Source of the DNA: Schistocephalus solidus
Taxonomy: Eukaryota > Platyhelminthes > Cestoda > Diphyllobothriidea > Diphyllobothriidae
Reading direction: 5' to 3'
Assembly (NCBI GenBank): GCA_017591395.1
Contig: WEDG01001217.1
Location: forward strand, 1-64,000
Length of the DNA: 64,000 nucleotides
The notes under the pieces are model-generated. The model worked only from the letters and a program-made list of their open reading frames with translations. It did not search any database and was not told the origin of the DNA. Shown here one piece after another: positions 24,032-34,149 of the stretch (position 1 is its first letter; every line of letters begins with the position of its first letter). Both the position numbers and the translations under genes were made by a program.

Positions 24032-26322
24032 TTTAAGGTATCAAACCAAAACGCCGGGGAAACTGGTTTATTCAGCCCAAATATGCTTACAGTTAACTCA
24101 GGTGTTGTTAAATTACAACAACACAGATTCGGAGGTACCAGGTGCGTTCAACCCACAACGATAGAACCAAAACGCCAACTCATAGAAAGACACGTTAAAA
24201 GACCCGTCAAATTCTTTGGTCTTTCGTATAATTAAGGACTTGCTATTGTTCGTAAAAATAAGCACAAGACAAGAGGCGGAAAATAAGCGTCAAAATGGGA
24301 TTACAGACGTTAATCTCTGCACTCTATCCGTTGCTATTTTAACATTTTCTAACCGTTATCCTACCTTTTCCTAATCCCTGGGTAGACTTGCGCATAATTT
24401 CAGGAAGGTAAATATTGCAGTCTTCTCATCATTGTACTAGCCTTAAAATAGTCTGAAACATCGCACATATCTTGCTCAGTGTCGTTTGCATTACAGGTTT
24501 GACTTAAGCCGAGGTGCGTCGTATTTTAGCATTAGATATTAAACGTTTTTAACACAAATTGACCAACATTACCTTTGGGCCAAAGAATACTTTCGTAAAG
24601 TATAAAGTTCGTGATTGTACATGAATCTACATAAATGTGTGCGCAAAAATATCAATTAAAACGAATTCTCAGGGCCACAAGTTAATTATGAATTGCGTTT
24701 GCATTACAGGCGCTGACACCTGCGTATATTCTGAAATGTCAATCGGCCATGTCAAAAAGACGTACTTTGATTATTATTATTTTTCGTCACTTTGGACATC
24801 AACGCAGTTATAGGTTTGACCACATATACAATAGGCCCCAACACATTCCACTTTCAGTCACTCAAGGACTTGCCATGCTAGCTTCAAATTTTATACCTAA
24901 AGGGAAAATTTATGTTTTTGCAGATATTCGAGACACAAATGCTATACTTTGTTAACTCCTGACAGATTTTTGTTTTAAAAACAATGGTACTTAGATTTTG
25001 AAAATAATATTTTAGTAGTGGCATTTTTTATGACGGCATGTAGAAATATGTATATAGCGCCAGTATGTAAACAAAACGCTTCTAAAAGTCATTACCAATT
25101 GAACTTAGCAAACAAAAATCCAAGTTAAAATATTGCATTGTGTTTTAATTGAATTAGACATCCTGGTCCGAATTCCAGGAACCATTTTAAGAACTTCTTC
25201 TGAATCGCACACGGAATTATGCAACATTGCTTCTCTTTCGTCCGCACTCTCTTGCTTTGTCCGCGCTCACGTGTACATCCTGACAGACAGCGAAAGAAGT
25301 AAACCTTAGTGTGTGAAATACATTTAGTTAACTATGCAAACAATACCCATAAATAAAGTGAGCCACCTTGTAAACACGTGAAATGTAGATTAATTTGTGC
25401 TTCATTTGTGGTGAATAATCAAACTGGGGTGCAGCTTGGATTCCAACGCGGGATATTTGCCAATTACTTCAAAAGCTTTTCCTAGGAGTTCCAGGTCCGT
25501 TATCTTGCCAATTGTATTTGCAGCAAGAGTTGTTGGGGATACTCGATAGGGTAGCACCACAGAGATAGCATTTAGTCGCACCATTTGTCTCGTACAGGTG
25601 GTAAATGGTCAGATGGCCGCCTTTAACTGCAACACAAATCTCCCCTATGGCTCCACGTTGCTGGGTTATTCCCAGTGTCTACGCACCGGGTAACCGTCAC
25701 GACCGGCGTGCTAAACCAGGTGAGGATCTCCGGTGCTGCGCGTGCCTCCACGCCCGGTTTATCTGACTCCCAAAGTTCCCACATCCCCCTCTCTAAACGT
25801 CCTACGGTGGGGGCGGCAGCAACCCCGTGTGTGGCCCAGGCTAACTTGGCACGCTAAGCCACTAAAAAAACCGTGAGCCATAGTGGAGTTCGGCAGCCAT
25901 CTGGGATATGCGAGTAGCTCTATTTAGAGACAACTCTACTTACCTCCTTTTAAAAGAACGGGCTAGAAAAGGTGCTCTATACAAATATTGAGTATCTTGT
26001 CCTCTGCAGCCGGCTGCGGTTCGCAGATTGCAAAATACGCGTTCTTTAACCTCAAATAACGACAAATCTTACTGTCCAAATCCCCCGCGCCAAACTCACT
26101 GGGTTGCTCAGGTGAGTCCACTCACACTAGCAGCCTTGAATTTTCCGTATCTTAAAGACAATCCAAAGAGCAATCGAGTGGATCAGAGGACGGCGCTTGT
26201 CACTCGGGAAATGGTGAACTACAAGTTGGACATTGCAGCTCTCAGCGAGACCCGATTCTGTGAGCAGGGGCAGCTGGAGTGGGTGAGTGCCAGCTACGCC
26301 ATCATCTGGAGCGGCCGGTCAT
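24032..26322 (+). repeat. Right arm of a large inverted repeat
   Basis: Inverted counterpart of 20322-22536. Landmarks include GGTATCAAACCAAAACGCC (about 24038), the MSKRRTL-encoding stretch near 24750 (counterpart on the minus strand near 21820), the GTTTAGCACGCC-like and CTTGGCACGCTAAG blocks, and the RTE ORF start near 26110. Unlike the left arm, RTE coding sequence continues beyond the arm. Confidence 0.85.
25402..25584 (-). CDS. Small unidentified ORF conserved in both arms, copy 2
   Basis: A 60-codon frame with the same start (MVRLNAISVVL) and end (KLHPSLIIHHK) as the frame at 21060-21230 and four extra codons in the middle. The internal segment ITDLELLGKAFEVI aligns to ITDPELLGKAFDVI in the other arm. 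No known family recognised; see copy 1 for alternatives. Confidence 0.3.
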   Translation of the reverse strand: MVRLNAISVVLPYRVSPTTLAANTIGKITDLELLGKAFEVIGKYPALESKLHPSLIIHHK

Positions 26323-26640
26323 AGCGAAAAAGACACGACGCTGTTGTCGCCTTTGGCATCCGGAAAGATATGGTGAAATTTCTGCCATGTCTGCCGCAGG
26401 GTTTCAGTGATCACCATATGAACCGCCGCCTGACTCTTCAGGGAGACATGTTCGCCCCTATTATCAGTGCCTATTCTTCCCAATGACGACCTCTGATGCG
26501 GCGAAGGACAAATTCTACGTGCACCTGCACGCCCTCCTGAAGACTGTGCCGAAGGCGGACAACATAATTGTTTTTGGTGAATTCAATGCCCACGTTAGTG
26601 CAGGCCAAGCAACCTGGCTGCCTCAGTCTTGACGTTGGCA
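26110..26640 (+). pseudogene. RTE apurinic-type endonuclease domain
   Basis: An EEP-family (exonuclease-endonuclease-phosphatase) domain that nicks target DNA during target-primed reverse transcription. Visible are LDIAALSETRF (catalytic Glu in SETRF), a HDAVVAFGIRKDMV block, [22 protein letters not shown] and [15 protein letters not shown] near 26559-26610. The last corresponds to the GDFNA active-site motif with D changed to E. Stops and frame changes after about 26320 and 26486 split it. The first part is also present in the left inverted arm. Confidence 0.8.
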
Positions 26641-27760
26641 GCTGCTCGACTATGTTTTGGTATGGAGACAAGATCGACTAGGATGTGCTGTTGACCAAGG
26701 CGATCCGCAATTCCGTTGAAAAGACGAATCACCGCTTGTTCATCTCCAAGATAAGGCATCAACTTCGAGCAACCATAAGGTCAGTTAAATAGTCTTTTGT
26801 TAAATTTGACTCCTCACTGTTTTCAGTTCAGCAAACAGATAACACAGAAACTTGAGGACCTGCATGCACGCCACTGTGGCGACTAGGGAAATATCATCCA
26901 GTCAGCCACCCTCGAAGTCTTCGGACGTGCAGGCCATCAACACCAGGACTGATTTGACGAAAATAACACTGACATCAGCAACCTACATACGGAGAAGAAT
27001 CGACTACACAAAGTCTACATGGACCTACGCACTGACGTCAACAAAGCAGCCTTTTTCAGATGCCACCGCCTTGTACAGTAACGGCTGTGGCAGATGCTGG
27101 ACGCCTGTATGGTCCGAAACGCTAAGTAAGTCCTGAGGAATGTGGACAGCAATTAACGGAAAACTTTCTTTAAAGCCATAAAGGCTATCTACGGTTCCTG
27201 CATAAAGGGAACCTCATCGCTGCTCACATCTGACGGCAGAACACGGCTGTCAGAGTAATCCTGATTTCTGAAGCGGTGGGCCAAGCACTTCAAAAATGTC
27301 CTTAATTGATTATCAGCCATCTCCAATGCTACCATTGATCGGCTCCATCAAGTGGGAACCAACAATGACCTGGATCTACCACCTACCCTGGGCTGTGCGA
27401 CAGTATTCCAGGGGAAATGCACCGGAATCTGACATAATCCTACCGGAATTCTAAAAACACGGAGTTCAAAACACTCTTCCAGGAGATGTGGTGCAAAGGA
27501 CAAGGTCCACAGGAGTTGAAAGACGCAACCATCGTCCAACTCTACAATTGGAGAGGAAACCGGCAACTCTGTGATAACCACTGAAACAGCTCATTGCTCA
27601 ACTTCATCGGGAAGATCTATGCCCCTATCCTTCTCAATCGTCTTAACAGTCACCTAGAGCAGGGTCAGCTCCCAGAAAGTCAATGTGGCTTTCGATGACA
27701 CCACGGAACAACCTAAATGATCTTCGCCACCCAGGAGATGCCAGGAGATGCGAACTTACC
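26640..27760 (+). pseudogene. RTE linker and reverse transcriptase N-terminal part
   Basis: Frameshifted but ordered blocks follow the endonuclease. ISNLHTEKNRLHKVYMDLRT then VNKAAFFRCHRLVQ lie at about 26975-27085. FFKAIKAIYGSC and LLTSDGRTRLSE are near 27170-27255, LKRWAKHFKNVLN near 27270-27305, and TNNDLDLPPTL near 27360. The fingers region near 27600-27720 has RSMPLSFSIVL and a CGFR(R)H-like remnant. A 10-base direct duplication, CCAGGAGATG twice, sits at 27731-27750, just before the 28S insert. No frame is long enough to be functional. Confidence 0.75.
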
Positions 27761-28424
27761 TGTAAGGGAAGTCGGCATATTTGATCCGTAACCTCGGAAA
27801 AAGGATTGGCTTTGAGGGCCGAGTCAGACATGCTGGGCAAAGAAACGTGTCTGCTCAGCCTTCGGCTGGCTAGTCGGCTAGCTGGACTGTGGCTGCAACT
27901 GCTGCTGCTGGGTTAACGCCGCTGCTTCCGTTGTGTGCGTGTGTGTGTGCTGCATGTGCGCGGCGTTACCTGTGTGGCGTGGTCGGGCAACTGGCCGCGT
28001 AGCACGGTGCGCGAGTGTGCGCGCGTGTGTGTTCATGCATCTGGTCGTGGTGGATAACTCAGCGGCGCGGTGTGACCTTGACCGGTGGGCTAACTGGCTG
28101 GAAGTGGGCAGAGTGGATCGTGGGCAGGTCCAGTTATGCCTGTCTCTTGGTTTGCGCTGGTTGTTGCCGTTGCTATTGTCACGGTTTCGGCCATGATGGT
28201 GGCTGCGGTGGCGGCGGTTGTGTAGCCTTGGGCACTTGTCTGACGTCAAACGGCCAACTGAGAACTGGCATGGACTTGGGGAATCCGAGTGTCTAATTAA
28301 AACAAAGCATTGCAATGTCTGCTGATCGGTTTTGACGCAATGTGATTTCTGCCCAGATCTCTGAATGTCAAAGTGAAGAAATTCAACCAAGCGCGGGTAA
28401 ACGGCGGGAGTATCTATGACTCTC
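27760..28424 (+). pseudogene. 28S rRNA gene fragment inside the RTE ORF
   Basis: The left core reads AAGGGAAGTCGGCATATTTG, then ATCCGTAACCTCGGAAAAAGG and ATTGGCTTTGAGGGCCGAGT. The right core reads GGGGAATCCGAGTGTCTAAT, then TAAAACAAAGCATTGC, GTGATTTCTGCCCAG, CTCTGAATGTCAAAGTGAAG and GCGGGTAAACGGCGGGAGTA, ending CTATGACTCTC. These are highly conserved large-subunit rRNA sequences in correct order and orientation. The GC-rich stretch between them (about 27856-28240, many TG and GCT runs) sits where the D8/ES27 expansion segment belongs. Only this part of the gene is present. The long minus-strand frame across it (27878-28459) is a shadow. It ends at the region that R2-type elements target in other animals. 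Confidence 0.9.
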
Positions 28425-28605
28425 GTGGATCTGCAAAAGCCTTTGACACGGTGAATCACAACGGACTGTGGAAATTCAGGGAGAAATTGGCTGTCCTGAG
28501 CGTTTCACGCACTACGTGCGTCAGCTTCATGATGGACTGAAGGTGCGTGTCACTGACAACGGGACGGTATCAGAAGCATTCGCAGTTACCAACGCAGTTT
28601 ACCAA
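28412..28605 (+). pseudogene. RTE reverse transcriptase middle fragment (motif A)
   Basis: Directly after the 28S piece the RTE resumes as TLVDL, then after a one-base shift KAFDTVNHNGLWKFREK, covering the motif A region (VDL-KAFDTVN). SVTDN-type and EAFAVTN residues follow. The segment breaks off at the VTN just before the conserved GVKQGC, where the CR1-like element begins; GVKQGC resumes at 33776. Confidence 0.8.
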
Positions 28606-29230
28606 TGAATTTTTGAGCAACAAGAAGACCGAAATTTATTCGAGTCTTTGCACTGAAACAATCAGTCCACAGACATAAATTGGTTCAAACTATTGTATCA
28701 ATTAATTGAATCTTCCGCTCAGTTGCCTTCGATACCCTCACAGTTTGACCAAGAGAGTTCTCCAAATCGAGCACTTTCGGAAATCTTGGCCTACACAACC
28801 TACCAGTCCAATCCATTCTCTGACGGCTCTCCAGGGTTTCTGAGGACTTTTGTTCGACTAGGACAGTTCTCCAAATAGAGCAACCTGCCGGAAATCTTAG
28901 CTTGGCCTTCAGAACCTACCAGTCCAATTCAGGCTCTAACTGCTCGTCAGGCTTCCTGAGGAGTATCTACAAAACAGGCTGAGTCGTTCATTATCCATAT
29001 TCTGTCTAGTTGATTGTGCAATTTATATCGAGTAACTCGTTATAACAAATATTTTTAACAACTTCCACTAGCAGAAGTAGTTAAGAACGTTCGGGAGGTT
29101 TCATTAATTTGCAAAAAAGGTGGAGTAGATCATTTATATACTGCTTGTGTAAACGCGCTGATAGTGTAAACCTACACCTAGCCACCTGTTACTTCTTAAG
29201 TCACCACATAAGAATTCAAAAAGTCATGAC

Positions 29231-29304
29231 GCGAGCCGGGATTAAAACCCGCGACCACCAACGCGATGGCGACGCTCGCTAACCACTCGACCACCTCATC
29301 ACGG
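29231..29304 (-). repeat. Antisense tRNA-like module in CR1 5' region, copy 1
   Basis: The minus strand shows a box-A-like TGGTCGAGTGGTTAGCG (core at 29293-29283) and a box B GGTTTTAATCC (29249-29239) separated by 33 bp, in a tRNA-sized segment. The equivalent in the other copy (57972-57898) has a better box B, GGTTCAATCC. A proper anticodon stem is not evident. It could be a fossil SINE carried by the element or an antisense polymerase III promoter. Confidence 0.6.
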
Positions 29305-29339
29305 CGAGGAGCGCTCTCTCAAATTAAATATGCACGCTA

Positions 29340-30383
29340 TTGACAACTGCCATGTTTGGAGGCTGTCAAAAACTGTCCATGAAGCTACACCAGCTCGAGG
29401 GTGAGAAAAGACAAATAAAATCTGCGCTAAAAGGTACCTATAAAGCAGTAGATGCCACTCAGGAGTCCACTGAACGACTTACCAGAAGCAAAACAGTTGA
29501 TACTTGGTCAAAGGATATCCTAACAACAACTTCGACAGCTGCTACGGCTACCGAACAACAAGTACCAACGGCGCAGGACAAACATAGTCCGCCTAAAACA
29601 AAAAACAGCCGTCCAAAAACGCAAAACTGACACCAAAAAGGAAAAAGCCAATGGAAAACCGACTTTGAAACATTCCTCAAAAAGGCTCGAACACGGGCTT
29701 TGACCATTGCCTTATCCTCCTCAGGAAATACTGAGATTCTCACACCAAGCACAAGCAGTGGAATCGATTCCCCAACCGAAATTACCACCTGCGATTCAAA
29801 ATCGTCGAACCCGTGGAATTCGCCGAAACCAAATAAAACCGGATCAAAGCCAACACATAGCCAATCAGCATCCCTTCCATCATCACCAGTGCGCAACGTG
29901 AAACCTTCGCACCAAATAGTGGAAGACAGCGTCGTAGTTACAAAAAATGCCACGGACAGAAAAAGTTTGATAATACAGGGACTACCTGAATCAACAGCTG
30001 CGACTCCAGTAGACCGATATTCTGAAGACATGAACCGCTTTCGTGAACTCCTGAACAATATGCTGGAATCTAATACGTCGATTGAACTAGAAAAAGCCTT
30101 CCGCCTTTGAAAACGGCCCGAAAGCCAATCTTAATCAACACGTCCTAGGCCTCAAAATGTTATCTTGACCAGTAGCCAGGACGCCAGTCTCATTCTGTCG
30201 AGGCGCTTTAAGTTAAAAAACTCAAACCCTGGAGTTTTTTGTCAACAGGACTTATCACCTGCGGAGCGGAACAAACGCCATCAACTTGTCATCGAATTAA
30301 AACGGCGGCTCAGCGAGATGGAAACAAATTTGGTTATTTACAACAAACAAGTGATCCATCGTCCATTGTTCTCCCCCTGGTGA
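29340..30383 (+). pseudogene. CR1-like ORF1 remnant, copy 1
   Basis: The N-terminal part (29340-29630) begins at an ATG and has SMKLHQLEGEKRQIKSAL, a short heptad-like stretch suggesting a coiled coil, then a Thr/Lys/Pro-rich tail. After a frame change, 29700-30110 is Ser/Thr/Pro-rich and enters an RRM-like ORF1 core with KSLIIQGLPEST, MNRFRELLNNML and EKAFRL. A stop interrupts the position where copy 2 reads LGK. 30165-30383 gives LILSRRFKLKN, DLSPAERNKRHQLVIELKRR and NLVIYNKQVI. ORF1 proteins of such elements bind element RNA. At least two breaks are visible. Confidence 0.7.
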
Positions 30384-30399
30384 GGCCCGTTCCGGATTA

Positions 30400-31140
30400 C
30401 CATGCAGTTGGCCCAGTAATCAGGGGCTCGCGCCCGACTGTTAGCACTTTCCGAGCAAACCGAAAACTAAAATTTCTGTACACCAATGCACAGAGTATAT
30501 TATCGAAGCTCGACGAGTTTAAGATTCATGTCTGCGATCTATCTCCAGATATAATTTCCGTAACAGAAACTTGGTTGTCCCAACAAGTGGACGACCGAGA
30601 GGTAACTATGGCTGGTTACCAACTTTTTAGAAAAGACAGGAAAGAGCGTCAAGGAGGTGGCGTACTCACATACGTGAAAAGCGAACATACAGTTTTAGAC
30701 AAACTTATTAACTCGCGTCTATTTCCGAGGCTATCCGTAAAAGTGCCAGGTACATCAATTCTAGATGTCCTGATAGTCTATCGCCCACCGAGACGAGAGC
30801 CCGTAGCCGATCCTAACCTTCTAGAGGAGCTTGAAAAGATTACTACACGGTTGGATATCCTGATCATGGGTGACTTCAATGCGCCTCACATCGACTGGAG
30901 CTCGACCTGCGCACATAGTTCTGATCTAGCCTTTGACGGTTGTTTTCTGAGCACGACGCTAAAGCTACGTCTCACACAGCACGTCACTTTTCCAACCAGG
31001 TGTGCGAAGGACAACAGGCCAATTGCCAGGACCTAGTTCTCACAAAGTCGCACGACAGCATCGACGAAGTGTCATGTCTACCGCCACAAGGCAAAAGTGA
31101 CCACGTGGTACTGCGATGGGAGTACTCACTATTTTCTATA
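30400..31140 (+). pseudogene. CR1-like ORF2 endonuclease domain, copy 1
   Basis: An AP-type endonuclease with most of its active-site motifs: LYTNAQSILSKLDE near 30478, SVTETWLSQQVDDRE (catalytic Glu), VLIVYRPPRRE, ILIMGDFNAPHIDW near 30855-30900, and, after a frame change near 31015-31030, LDLVLTK and GKSDHVVLRWEY (SDH motif) near 31095-31125. It would nick the target site to prime reverse transcription. The frame change near 31.02 kb is the main lesion. This block is deleted from copy 2. Confidence 0.8.
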
Positions 31141-31320
31141 CCAGCAAGACCCACAACAATCAGAAGGAATAAATGGCAAGGCGATTTCGGTGGAATGAGG
31201 GCCGAACTTATGCGCACTCAGTGGGAAACGTTATTCTTTGGAATCATAACCGAGGACTGGGAAACGTTCCGGGACATACTGCACAGGCTCATCGAAAATC
31301 ACTGTCCGATTTTGAGAAAA

Positions 31321-33204
31321 AGGTTAACCAACAGACCGCGATGGCTTACGCAGGCCTTAAAAATCAAAGTTAACAAAAAGCGGAGATTGTGGAAAAATCG
31401 CTTACGGACGGAACTCCTGCATCTCTAAATGCGTACAAAATGCAGAGAAATCGGGTCAAGGGCCATATTTTTAGAACAAGACAAGCTTTCGAAGTGGACC
31501 TGCTGAACCGGGCCACCGTGAACCCGAAACTGTTTTACGGTTACCTCAGGCAGAATACACGGAACAAGGATCCGATACCCCTGCTGAGGACCGCCGAGGG
31601 CATAGACCTTACTGAAGACAGTGCGAAGGCTGATCATCTTTCGGAATTTTTCCAGTCGGTTTTCACAAAGGAAACGAGAAACGATCACCCTACCGATGGC
31701 TTCGAAGTGAATACAATAGTCGAGACTGTTAATTTCACCGAGACTACTGTCCTCAAAGGAACTTTTGGAGTTACAGTAATCTAAGTCTCCAGGTCCCGAT
31801 GAAGTACCTGCCAAGCTGTTGAAAGAGCTCGCGAGAAAGTTGGCAAAACCACTCTCTACGCTTTTCCAAACATCCTTTCAGTCCGAAAGTCTACCAGCCA
31901 ACTGAAAATCCACATGGATTACGCCGCTTTATAAGGGTGGAAGCCGGGTTTCTGAAAAAATAATTAAGCAACAAACTTATGCAGTTCTTCGAACATAACA
32001 ATCTGCTATCCGAAGCCCAGAACGGTTTCCGTAGAGGTAGATCCTGCGTCACAAATTTGCTCTACTGTTTAGAACGTTGGACTGAAGCGGTCGATAGTGG
32101 AAATACGGGGCACGCAGTCTATAAAGACTTCAAAAAGGCTTTTGATAGCGTGCCGCACCACGGCCTTCTTTATAAACTCAACCGCATAGGCGTATAAGGT
32201 AGACTTCTGACATGGATAGAAAACTTCTTAACTGGCCGCTAACAAACTGTCCTTATCAGCGACAAACAGTCGAATAACGTTGAGGTTGAGAGTGGTGTTC
32301 CCCAAGGCTCTGTTCTCGGCCCTATTTTGTTCATTGTCTACATCAACGATTGTGCCAACGAACTGGACTTCGATATTGCCATTTTTGCCGATGATCTCAA
32401 ACTTTGGCGCGTCATTCAAACTGCGGCTGATGAAGAGAACTTGCAGGCAAACTTAAATCGACTCCAGAAATGGTCAAATGACTGGCTCTTGCCGTTTAAT
32501 GAGAGCAAGTGCAACATCATACGAGTCGGGAAAGCAATCCTTCAAACAATACGGTTTACAGTCTGAATGGCATTCCATTAAAAGAAGTGGATGCCCAAAA
32601 GGACCTGTGAATCTGGATCACGCCCTCGCTTAAACCATCCCTACATTGCGCAAAGGTAGTGAAGTCAGTCATGTCGATTCTGTACCTCGTTGAACGAGCT
32701 TTTGCAGCCTTCACTAACGACTGCTTCGCTAAAGTCTTCGGAACATTCGTGCGGCCACAGTTGGAGTCCGCTATCCAAGCTTGGAGACCCTGGGCGGCGA
32801 AGGACATCAACATCCTCGAAAAGGTGCAAAGGCGAGCAACCAAACTTGTCCTTGGACATGGCTCACAGCCTTATGAAACACGGCTGTCGGGTTTCAATCT
32901 ATTTCCCTTGCACTATAGACAGCTTCGGGGGGACCTGATACTAACATTCCGCATACTTCGCGTCCAGGACTATTGTCTCGACCCAGGGAATTTCTTCGAG
33001 TTAGCAAAAACAACGTACTTGAGAGTTCATCCTCTCAAATTACGTGTGACTGGAGCAAGGCTAGACACTCGGAAGTACTTATTCTCAAAAAGAGTAGTCG
33101 AAGCTTGGAATAGTCTTCCTCTGGATGTTGTTATCTCGGACTCCTTGGAGGTTTTTAAGCGAAAGTTAGATCGATATAATGGTGCGAGCTACAACACTAA
33201 CTGA
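31321..33204 (+). pseudogene. CR1-like ORF2 reverse transcriptase, copy 1
   Basis: Linker RLTNRPRWLTQALKIK, then LLNRATVNPKLFYGYLRQ, SKSPG(P)D-like residues after a frameshift near 31770, and RPLYKGGSRVS-EKIIK with the expected NYRPxSL block absent. NGFRRGRSCVTNLLYCLERW and motif A AVYKDFKKAFDSVPHH lie at about 32110-32165 (K where copy 2 has I). Motif B GVPQGSVLGPILF lies near 32297. The catalytic FADDLKLW begins at 32384. The thumb and tail, 32659-33204, include YAIQAW-like AIQAWRPWA, EKVQRRATKLVLG and VVEAWNSLP, ending at a stop at 33204. The catalytic aspartates survive, but frames are broken near 31770, 31970, 32200 and 32550-32640. Confidence 0.8.
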
Positions 33205-33775
33205 AAGCTGCAAGTTTGACGTCATAAAATAAGACATTTATGATACTACTAGCTATATTTGAGCAACATTTCTTTATGTTTGTTATTTTCGTTTGAGGGC
33301 TTGCATTCTCCCATTATTCCCATGCTGGGGTCCTCGAGGTCTTTGCTGCTTAACTTATTTGCTCACCTTGGTGACACCGTGAGTATTCGCATCAGCTGGA
33401 CCTGGCGACCGTCGTCCATGAGGTGTATGATCGTTCTCCCTTGGTTCGAACCGCAATGGACCGAGGATGATCTGGACATATATTTCCGCCTTTGAAATCC
33501 CTCAACGGACGCTGCAATCAGCAAGGGAGAATCTGGCTGATGCATGTGACCTCCGAAATGCTTCCCGTTGGGCCCCCTCCCAAGGGCGACAGTTTTTTTC
33601 TCCTAAATATCACCGGGAGTTTTTTTTCACTGTCTGCTCTTTTTAAACTATGTTCCACTATGTTGGCCCCGCCAACATATCAAGATACTGTTTTTTTGAT
33701 ACCACAACTCGCATGTACAAATAGGGAATTCAAAGGTGACTCACCTACATATCCCTCAAATATACTGATACTGAG
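33205..33775 (+). other. CR1-like 3' untranslated region, copy 1
   Basis: Conserved with 61110-61684 of copy 2. It includes a GGTTCGAACC palindrome near 33443, a T-run, and a (C)CACTATGTTGGC(C)... block, and it ends at ATATACTGATACTGA. Frames read here on either strand are not conserved as proteins. Confidence 0.7.
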
Positions 33776-34075
33776 TGAAGCAAGGCTGCTTACTGACTAC
33801 CACCCTCTTCAGTCTCATGCTCTCTGCTATTCTGATGGACGCCAGTCAATCCTGACGCCGGCTGCGGATTTATCACGGTATTCAATTAAACACCAAACTG
33901 AAGATGTGCAAGGCCGTCATCTTGACTCACTCCTTTCCTGAGCGAAGACATGGACCGTGTACTCGAGCCAAGCCAGAACCTGAATCACTACCAAGCCCTG
34001 TCAACATTCCCACGCTATCAATGCACATTCCATGCGCGAGTTGGCTTGGTCTGACATCTTCGAACTCAATGTAGT
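33776..34075 (+). pseudogene. RTE reverse transcriptase C-terminal remnant
   Basis: Right after the CR1 3' end the RTE ORF resumes: VKQGCLL then TLFSLMLSAILMDA (33776-33843). The sequence then jumps within about 45 bp to TKLKMCKAVILT (33889 onward), so the stretch that should hold the xADD catalytic motif is deleted. Further downstream frames carry scattered tail residues (the EDMDRVLEPSQNLNHYQA block). It is non-functional. Confidence 0.75.
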
Positions 34076-34149
34076 AACAATACCACAACATCAACCTCTG
34101 CCACTTCTGCCTTAGCCACCACGACAACGACCACCCGAACCGCAAATAA

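Larger units (their letters stand above)
28606..33775 (+). mobile_element. CR1-like non-LTR retrotransposon, copy 1
   Basis: About 5.2 kb, aligned along its length with the second copy at 57273-61684. It contains a 5' region with an antisense tRNA-like module (29231-29304), an ORF1 region (29340-30383), ORF2 endonuclease and reverse transcriptase (about 30400-33204), and a 3' untranslated region ending in ATATACTGATACTGA. Copy 2 ends in repeated ACTGAT units, consistent with CR1-type 3' microsatellite ends. It lies in the RTE ORF in the same orientation. Several frameshifts and stops make it inactive. Confidence 0.85.

Noticed and set aside
27878..28459. A 193-codon minus-strand frame with His/Thr/Arg/Gln-rich sequence
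   Set aside because: It lies antisense to the 28S rRNA fragment and its GC-rich expansion segment; composition alone explains the open frame.
29459..30058. A 199-codon minus-strand frame (and its counterparts at 58125-58639)
   Set aside because: Antisense shadow of the CR1-like ORF1 region; the sense strand carries the recognisable protein blocks.
30560..31322. The segment missing from CR1 copy 2 as a spliced intron (GTAACAG start, AG end)
   Set aside because: Copy 2 keeps the GTAA bases at the junction, so the missing piece does not match GT-AG excision; a deletion with two-base homology fits better.
33440..33456. GGTTCGAACC in the CR1 3' region as a tRNA box B
   Set aside because: No box A at suitable distance on either strand, and both copies sit in an otherwise ordinary untranslated region; it is a palindrome that matches by chance.
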